DNA of 39,224 bases from Pseudomonas corrugata (GTDB lineage: Bacteria; Pseudomonadota; Gammaproteobacteria; Pseudomonadales; Pseudomonadaceae), in the NCBI RefSeq assembly GCF_001269905.1, contig NZ_LHVK01000030.1:1-39224 (forward strand), in the 5' to 3' direction. Positions 34,885 to 39,224 of the stretch are shown one piece after another. Numbering within the stretch: position 1 is the stretch's first letter; each line of letters starts with the position of its first letter. The translations under genes were made by a program, and so were the position numbers. The notes beneath the pieces are model-generated. The model was given only the letters and a program-made list of their open reading frames with translations. It was not told the DNA's origin and did not search any database.

Positions 34885-36696
34885 ATGATCGCTTGCCTGC
34901 GGCTGTTCTCCGCCCTCTGCCTCGCCGCCCTTCTCGCGGCCTGCGCCAGCTCGCCCTCTTCCAGCCTTGGCGAACTCCCCCGGACCCCGGATGCCAGTAT
35001 CGAGCAACTGCTCGAACAGGCCGCCCAAAGCAAGACCCCGGAAAAGGCCGCCCTGCTTCGCCTGAGCGCGGCAGACCTGGCCTACCGCCAGGGCAATGCC
35101 GGGCAGTCCGCACAGATCCTGCAACAAGTGCCACTGGCACAGCTCAAGCCCGGCCAGCAGATTTTCGCCAGCACCTTGGCGGCGGAACTGGCAATGACGC
35201 GCAATCAGCCCAAGGCAGCGCTGACCGCCCTGAGCCACCCCAGCCTGCAGCATCTGAGCGAAATGCCGGTGGATCAGCAGGTCCGCACCGGGACCGTCCA
35301 CGCCCGCGCCCTTGAAGCCGATGGCCAGACCCTGGCGGCCGCAAAGGAACGCATCTTCATTGCCCCCCTGCTCGAGAACGAAGCCGCCGCCAAAAACCAC
35401 GAGGCGATCTGGTCCCTGATTGCCTCGCTGCCCACCGATCAATTGCAACCGACCACCACCGACGACCTCGGTGGCTGGCTGAGCCTGGCCCGTGCCGTGA
35501 AAACCGCCGGCACCCTGGAACAGCAACAAGCGGCCATCGACCATTGGCGGGAACAGAACCCGAAGCATCCGGCCGCCCTCCAACTGCCGACGCCCCTGGT
35601 CAAGCTCAAGGCACTGGCGAGCCAGCCACTGAGCAAGATCGCCCTGCTGCTGCCCCAGAACGGGCAACTGGCCACGGTCGCCAAAGCCCTGCGTGACGGC
35701 TTCATGGCATCGCACTATCAGGCCCAGCAGGCCGGACAGAACCCACCGAGCATCCAGTTCTACGACAGCTCGAACCTGACCTCCATGGACGAGTTCTATC
35801 GCAAGGCCCAGGCCGACGGCGTGCAACTGGTGGTCGGCCCCCTGGAAAAGCCACTGGTCAAACAGATCAGTACACGTACGCAGCTGCCGATCACCACCCT
35901 GGCGCTGAACTACAGCGAAGGCGAGCAAGGCCCACCCCAGCTGTTCCAGTTTGGCCTGGCGCCCGAGGATGAAGCCCGCGAAGTCGCCCGCCGCGCCCGT
36001 GCCGACGGCTTGCATCGCGCGGCAGTCATGGTGCCGAAAGGTGAATGGGGTGATCGTGTACTGAAAGCCTTCAGCCAGGACTGGCAAGCCACCGGCGGCA
36101 CCATCCTCGCCATCGAACGCGTCGACCAGCCAGTGCAACTGGCCCAGCAGATCGCCGACATGTTCCAGTTGCGCCAGAGCGAAGGTCGCGCCAGGAACCT
36201 GCAGAACACCGTAGGCACCACGGTCGCAGCCCAACCTTCCCGTCGCCAGGACATCGAATTCATCTTCCTGGCCTCGACCCCGCAGCAGGCCCAGCAGATC
36301 AAACCGACCCTGAACTTCCAGTATGCCGGGGACGTGCCGGTCTACGCGACGTCCCAGGTGTTCAGCGCCAGCGGCGACCAGAACCAGTACAACGACATGA
36401 ACGGCATTCGCTTCTGCGAAACCCCGTGGCTGCTCGATGCCAACGACCCGCTGCGCAAACAGGTCACGGCCCAATGGCCACAAGCTGCCGGCAGTCTGGG
36501 CCGGCTGTATGCGATGGGGGCCGATGCCTATCGCCTGGCACCGCGCCTGGGCCAGCTCAAAACACTGCCGGACAGCCGCATCGAAGGCCTGTCAGGCAGC
36601 CTGGCAGTGTCCCGGTCCCAACGGGTTCAACGTCAATTGCCTTGGGCCGAGTTCGTCAACGGCCAGGTACAGCGCCTGCCGGACACCCAGCGCTGA
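34885..36696 (+). CDS. lpoA: Outer membrane lipoprotein activator of PBP1A, LpoA
   Basis: LpoA is an outer membrane lipoprotein that in E. coli reaches through the periplasm to activate PBP1A. The 603-residue protein has a lipobox LAAC with the modifiable Cys20. A helical TPR-like N-terminal domain covers about 25-240, and a C-terminal domain of periplasmic-binding-protein fold begins around SKIALLLPQNGQLATVAKAL. Start ATG 34885 follows AGGA at 7 nt spacing; the earlier TTG at 34861 would spoil the signal peptide. The first gene of lpoA-yraN-gmhA-dolP, it overlaps yraN in TGATG. Whether it activates PBP1A in Pseudomonas is not shown by the sequence. Confidence 0.94.
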   Translation: MIACLRLFSALCLAALLAACASSPSSSLGELPRTPDASIEQLLEQAAQSKTPEKAALLRLSAADLAYRQGNAGQSAQILQQVPLAQLKPGQQIFASTLAAELAMTRNQPKAALTALSHPSLQHLSEMPVDQQVRTGTVHARALEADGQTLAAAKERIFIAPLLENEAAAKNHEAIWSLIASLPTDQLQPTTTDDLGGWLSLARAVKTAGTLEQQQAAIDHWREQNPKHPAALQLPTPLVKLKALASQPLSKIALLLPQNGQLATVAKALRDGFMASHYQAQQAGQNPPSIQFYDSSNLTSMDEFYRKAQADGVQLVVGPLEKPLVKQISTRTQLPITTLALNYSEGEQGPPQLFQFGLAPEDEAREVARRARADGLHRAAVMVPKGEWGDRVLKAFSQDWQATGGTILAIERVDQPVQLAQQIADMFQLRQSEGRARNLQNTVGTTVAAQPSRRQDIEFIFLASTPQQAQQIKPTLNFQYAGDVPVYATSQVFSASGDQNQYNDMNGIRFCETPWLLDANDPLRKQVTAQWPQAAGSLGRLYAMGADAYRLAPRLGQLKTLPDSRIEGLSGSLAVSRSQRVQRQLPWAEFVNGQVQRLPDTQR

Positions 36697-37058
36697 TGCC
36701 CGAACGATCACGCCAGCAAAGCGGACGGGATGCCGAGGGCCAGGCCCTCGCGCATCTCCAGCAGCAAGGTCTGCGCCTGGTGGCGCAGAACTGGTTGTGT
36801 AAACGCGGCGAGCTTGATCTGGTCATGCTTGACGGCGATACAGTAGTATTCATCGAAGTCCGCTACAGAAAAAATACCCAATGGGGTGGCGCGCTCGATA
36901 GCATCGACGAGCGCAAGCGCCAGAAACTGATTTTCGCCGCGCAGTATTTCCTGCAAAGCGAATCTCGCTGGGCTGATCACCCCTGCCGTTTCGACGTGGT
37001 CGCCATCGACAGCAATGCCGATCAGTTGAATTGGCTGCAAAACGCCTTCGACAGCTGA
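36696..37058 (+). CDS. yraN: YraN/UPF0102-family endonuclease-like protein
   Basis: This 120-residue protein has a restriction-endonuclease-like core. The conserved pattern GELDLVMLDGDTVVFIEVRY gives the acidic and basic residues (E, D, E-x-R) expected in that fold, and the opening GRDAEGQALAHLQQQGLRL is typical for UPF0102. ATG 36696 overlaps the lpoA stop by one base; the longer frame from 36426 lies inside lpoA and was rejected. The function is not established; it is conserved next to lpoA in gamma-proteobacteria. Confidence 0.92.
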   Translation: MPERSRQQSGRDAEGQALAHLQQQGLRLVAQNWLCKRGELDLVMLDGDTVVFIEVRYRKNTQWGGALDSIDERKRQKLIFAAQYFLQSESRWADHPCRFDVVAIDSNADQLNWLQNAFDS

Positions 37059-37169
37059 ACGTCTACTTCCATGACGAACCGGGCCGGACACCCTCACTCA
37101 ACTTTTGCTCTTTGCTTTGCGCGCCGCACACGTTTGTGCCGATAAGTCGCGCTACTTAAGGTCACACAG

Positions 37170-37763
37170 ATGGACATGCAATCGCGAATTCGCCAGCTTT
37201 TTCAGGCCAGTATCGACACCAAGCAACAGGCGATGGACGTACTTGCACCCTACATCGAGCAAGCCAGCCAAGTGATGGTCAACGCCCTGCTCAACGAGGG
37301 CAAGATGCTCTCGTGTGGCAATGGTGGCTCTGCCGGAGACGCCCAGCACTTCTCGTCCGAACTGCTCAACCGCTTCGAACGCGAACGCCCGAGCCTGCCA
37401 GCCATTGCGCTGACCACCGACAGCTCGACGATCACCTCGATTGCCAACGACTACAGCTACAACGAAGTCTTCTCCAAACAGATCCGCGCACTGGGCCAAC
37501 CCGGCGACGTGCTGCTGGCGATTTCCACCAGCGGCAACTCGGCCAATATTATTCAGGCGATCCAGGCCGCACATGATCGCGAAATGATTGTCGTAGCATT
37601 GACCGGGCGTGACGGCGGCGGCATGGCTTCACTGCTGCTGCCTGAAGATGTCGAGATCCGCGTACCGGCCAAAGTTACCGCACGTATCCAGGAAGTCCAC
37701 CTGCTGGCGATCCACTGTCTCTGCGACTTGATCGACAGCCAAATATTCGGGAGTGAAGAATGA
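37170..37763 (+). CDS. gmhA: SIS-domain phosphoheptose isomerase (GmhA/DiaA-like)
   Basis: This 197-residue sugar isomerase-fold protein matches the P. aeruginosa protein at this locus called GmhA (sedoheptulose-7-phosphate isomerase, first step of ADP-heptose synthesis for LPS core). It also resembles E. coli DiaA, the DnaA-binding protein encoded at the same place in E. coli, for instance in NRFERERPSLPAIALT and RIQEVHLLAIHCLCDLI. Catalytic-type residues of GmhA are present: Glu64 in AQHFSSEL and His182 in AIHCL, which DiaA lacks. I therefore favour an enzyme. TAAGG precedes the start. It sits 111 bp after yraN and overlaps dolP by 4 nt. Confidence 0.85.
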   Translation: MDMQSRIRQLFQASIDTKQQAMDVLAPYIEQASQVMVNALLNEGKMLSCGNGGSAGDAQHFSSELLNRFERERPSLPAIALTTDSSTITSIANDYSYNEVFSKQIRALGQPGDVLLAISTSGNSANIIQAIQAAHDREMIVVALTGRDGGGMASLLLPEDVEIRVPAKVTARIQEVHLLAIHCLCDLIDSQIFGSEE

Positions 37764-38338
37764 CCCCTAATCGCCTGGGCCTTCTGGCCCTGACCCTGTG
37801 CCTCGGTATCAGCGGCTGCACATCGGTGGTTAATGCCAGCCGGGAAAAGCCGATCGAAGACGACCGCGGCACCCGCACCTTCGGCAGCAAGATCGACGAC
37901 TCCCTGATCGAAACCAAAGTCGGTGTGAACATCGCCAAGGCCGACCCGGACCTGGACAATAATTCGCACATCGTCGTCACCAGCTTCAACGGTGTCGTAC
38001 TGCTGGCGGGCCAGACCCCACGGGAAGACCTCAAGGCCAAGGCCGAGCAAGAGGCCAGTGCCGTACAACGGGTCAAGACCGTGCATAACGAATTGCAGGT
38101 CCTGCAACCGTCCTCACTGCTGGCGCGTCAGAACGATGCCTGGCTGACCACCAAGATCAAAACTCAGATGCTGACCGATGCCAGCATTCCCGGCTCGCGT
38201 ATCAAGGTTGTGACCGAGAATGGCATCGTTTACCTGCTGGGCCTGTTGACCAAGAAGGAGGCTGCTCAGGCGACCAATCTGGTGCAGGGGGTGTCCGGGG
38301 TGCAGAAGATCGTGAAGTTGTTTGAGTATATTGACTGA
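37760..38338 (+). CDS. dolP: BON-domain outer membrane lipoprotein DolP (YraP)
   Basis: This 192-residue lipoprotein has a lipobox ISGC with the modifiable Cys20. Two BON domains follow, at about residues 45-113 and 122-190, with the repeated pattern ending in the conserved Gly (TVHNELQV; VVTENGIVYLLG). In E. coli DolP binds anionic phospholipid and supports outer membrane integrity at division sites. It starts ATGACCCC, overlapping the gmhA stop by 4 nt, and is the last gene of the operon before a strong terminator. OsmY-like proteins share the fold, but those are secreted to the periplasm and lack the lipobox. Confidence 0.93.
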   Translation: MTPNRLGLLALTLCLGISGCTSVVNASREKPIEDDRGTRTFGSKIDDSLIETKVGVNIAKADPDLDNNSHIVVTSFNGVVLLAGQTPREDLKAKAEQEASAVQRVKTVHNELQVLQPSSLLARQNDAWLTTKIKTQMLTDASIPGSRIKVVTENGIVYLLGLLTKKEAAQATNLVQGVSGVQKIVKLFEYID

Positions 38339-38367
38339 GGGTAGTTGCGGTTCTTGATGCTGCTGGA

Positions 38368-38405
38368 AAACGGCGCTTCTTCATATAGGGAGCGCCGTTT
38401 TTTTT
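38368..38405 (+). terminator. Intrinsic terminator of the lpoA-dolP operon
   Basis: AAACGGCGCT (38368-38377) pairs perfectly with AGCGCCGTTT (38391-38400) across a 13-nt loop and runs into eight T. It lies 30 bp after the dolP stop. Confidence 0.93.
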
Positions 38406-38691
38406 GATTGGTTGGTGTGTATATCCGTTTGTGCGGTGATGGCTACTTGGCGGTTCCGCCCTTACGGCGGGTCACTTTTGAAAAGGCGCCAAAAGTAACC
38501 AAAAGCGCCTCGCCCCACCACTGGGCACCTCGCCAAGGCTCGGTGTTCCCTCACTCCGGCCCTTGTGGTTAATGGGGCGCCTAAGATCAAAAGCAAAAGC
38601 AAAAGCAAAGCAAGGCGGCCTGGCAGCCGACTTGTCTCTAGGGCTGCACCTCAATCCAACTGTGGGAGATTCTATGGTGCAGGGCTAGCCC
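38406..38691. repeat. Intergenic repeat region with hairpin and AAAAGC hexamers
   Basis: No gene is supported here. A hairpin GGTCACTTTTG/CAAAAGTAACC (38470-38500, one mismatch, 9-nt loop) is of a type I recall as dispersed in Pseudomonas genomes. Three AAAAGC units plus a shorter AAAGC follow at 38589-38611. A CTGCACC/GGTGCAG inverted pair lies at 38644-38682 and flanks a REP start, TGTGGGAG (38661-38668). A 60-residue open frame on the minus strand (38472-38654) only translates these repeats. Confidence 0.75.
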
Positions 38692-39224
38692 CTAAATGCC
38701 TTTTGGTAGGTATTCGCTCTGGTTCTTCAACAGAGCGAATGCCACTCGCGCAAGCTTGCGGGCCAGTGCTACCAGTGCTTGGGTTGTGCTAAATCCTCGA
38801 GCCCTTAGGGCCTCATAAAATCCCTTCCACGCCGCGGTGCGGCTCGCCGACATCGCGGCGTTGTGCATCAAGCGACGCGCCTCTGGATCACCTCGTTTAG
38901 ACAAGCAACGGCGCCCCTTCTTTTTCCCTGAGTCCGCGATGCGCAAGTCCAAGCCCAGAAAAGCGATGAAAGCATCGGCATTCCTGAAGTCCCCACGCTG
39001 AAACGATGCGATTAAACGGGCACCACTCAACAAGCCGATGCCTTCGACTTTCATGCAACGCTTGAGCTGATGACCCAAACCGGCTTGTTCCAACTGCGTC
39101 TGAATGGTTTTCTCGAGCAGGGTTTCCAGTCTTTGCATAGCGTTTATCTGGCTTTTGAAAGCCGCTTCGAGCAACGGCTCGTTCGCCCAGCTTTGCTTGA
39201 GGCTGACACGCGCCTGAACCAGAG
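38692..39224 (-). mobile_element. IS110-family transposase, C-terminal part, cut by window end
   Basis: The minus-strand frame is open to the window edge, giving at least 177 residues of the C-terminal half of an IS110-family (DEDD/serine-type) transposase. The Transposase_20 region is clear: CMKVEGIGLLSGARLIASF, then FRNADAFIAFLGLDLRIADS and SKRGDPEARRLMHNAAMSAS. The conserved Ser in the last motif is the family's active-site candidate. The N-terminal DEDD half and the left end, where IS110 bridge RNA is encoded, lie beyond the window. The stop is TAG at 38692. There is no sign of a frameshift in the visible part, so the element may be intact. Confidence 0.9.

Noticed and set aside
36426..36695. 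N-terminal extension of yraN
   Set aside because: It lies inside lpoA in another frame; the family starts at ATG 36696.
38472..38654. 60-residue minus-strand frame with an Ala-Phe repeat
   Set aside because: It is made of dispersed intergenic repeat DNA (hairpin plus AAAAGC hexamers).
1..39224. A hidden defence, secretion or biosynthetic system
   Set aside because: All sizeable non-shadow frames belong to known core or efflux families. The only unrecognised gene is the 81-residue protein at 6549-6794, and it has no partner genes.

Overview
The window reads as a chromosomal segment of a Pseudomonas, most likely of the P. fluorescens complex. Three things support this: the complete Pseudomonas-order division and cell wall (dcw) cluster ending in lpxC, an RNase P RNA of the gamma-proteobacterial type next to mraZ, and many REP elements of the GTGGGAGC type. 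The genus is a strong inference from gene order and protein sequence; the species is not resolved.

Layout. (1) 1-455: tandem array of 136-bp units, each holding two opposed REP elements. (2) 473-5218, minus strand: a four-gene efflux operon (NodT-like outer membrane lipoprotein, FUSC-family inner membrane protein, DUF1656 small membrane protein, HlyD-family adaptor), divergent from a LysR regulator (5550-6518) across an intergenic region carrying an inverted REP pair. (3) 6549-6794: a small protein of unknown function. (4) 7057-13380, plus strand: an RND efflux pair matching MexM/MexN, followed by an OmpR-type response regulator and a heavy-metal-type sensor kinase, as in P. aeruginosa. (5) 13617-15113: a membrane-bound diguanylate cyclase, preceded by a seven-unit GGCTTT repeat. 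(6) 15199-33057, minus strand: lpxC and the dcw cluster, transcribed mraZ-rsmH-ftsL-ftsI-murE-murF-mraY-murD-ftsW-murG-murC-ddlB-ftsQ-ftsA-ftsZ-lpxC. A clear promoter and a three-repeat MraZ operator precede mraZ. (7) 33363-33718: rnpB, then rsmI (33782-34654), both on the minus strand. (8) 34885-38338, plus strand: lpoA-yraN-gmhA/diaA-like-dolP, ending in a strong intrinsic terminator. (9) 38339-39224: repeat-rich intergenic DNA and the 3' end of an IS110-family transposase running off the window.

How the genes work together. The dcw block makes lipid II (MurC-F, MraY, MurG, Ddl), exports and uses it at the septum (FtsW, FtsI), organises the divisome (FtsL, Q, A, Z) and ties in lipid A synthesis through LpxC. 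Most joints overlap by 1-11 nt, so translational coupling is likely. The lpoA group adds an outer membrane activator of peptidoglycan synthesis and an envelope-maintenance lipoprotein. The two export systems are probably accessory detoxification pumps, each next to its own regulator.

I found no evidence for an undescribed multi-gene system. The points most worth a second look are the IS110 end that appears to abut a REP half, the 30-nt-arm inverted repeat between ftsA and ftsZ, the MraZ operator placed just after the transcription start, the palindrome upstream of mexMN, and the SIS-domain protein that looks like DiaA yet keeps GmhA-type catalytic residues.
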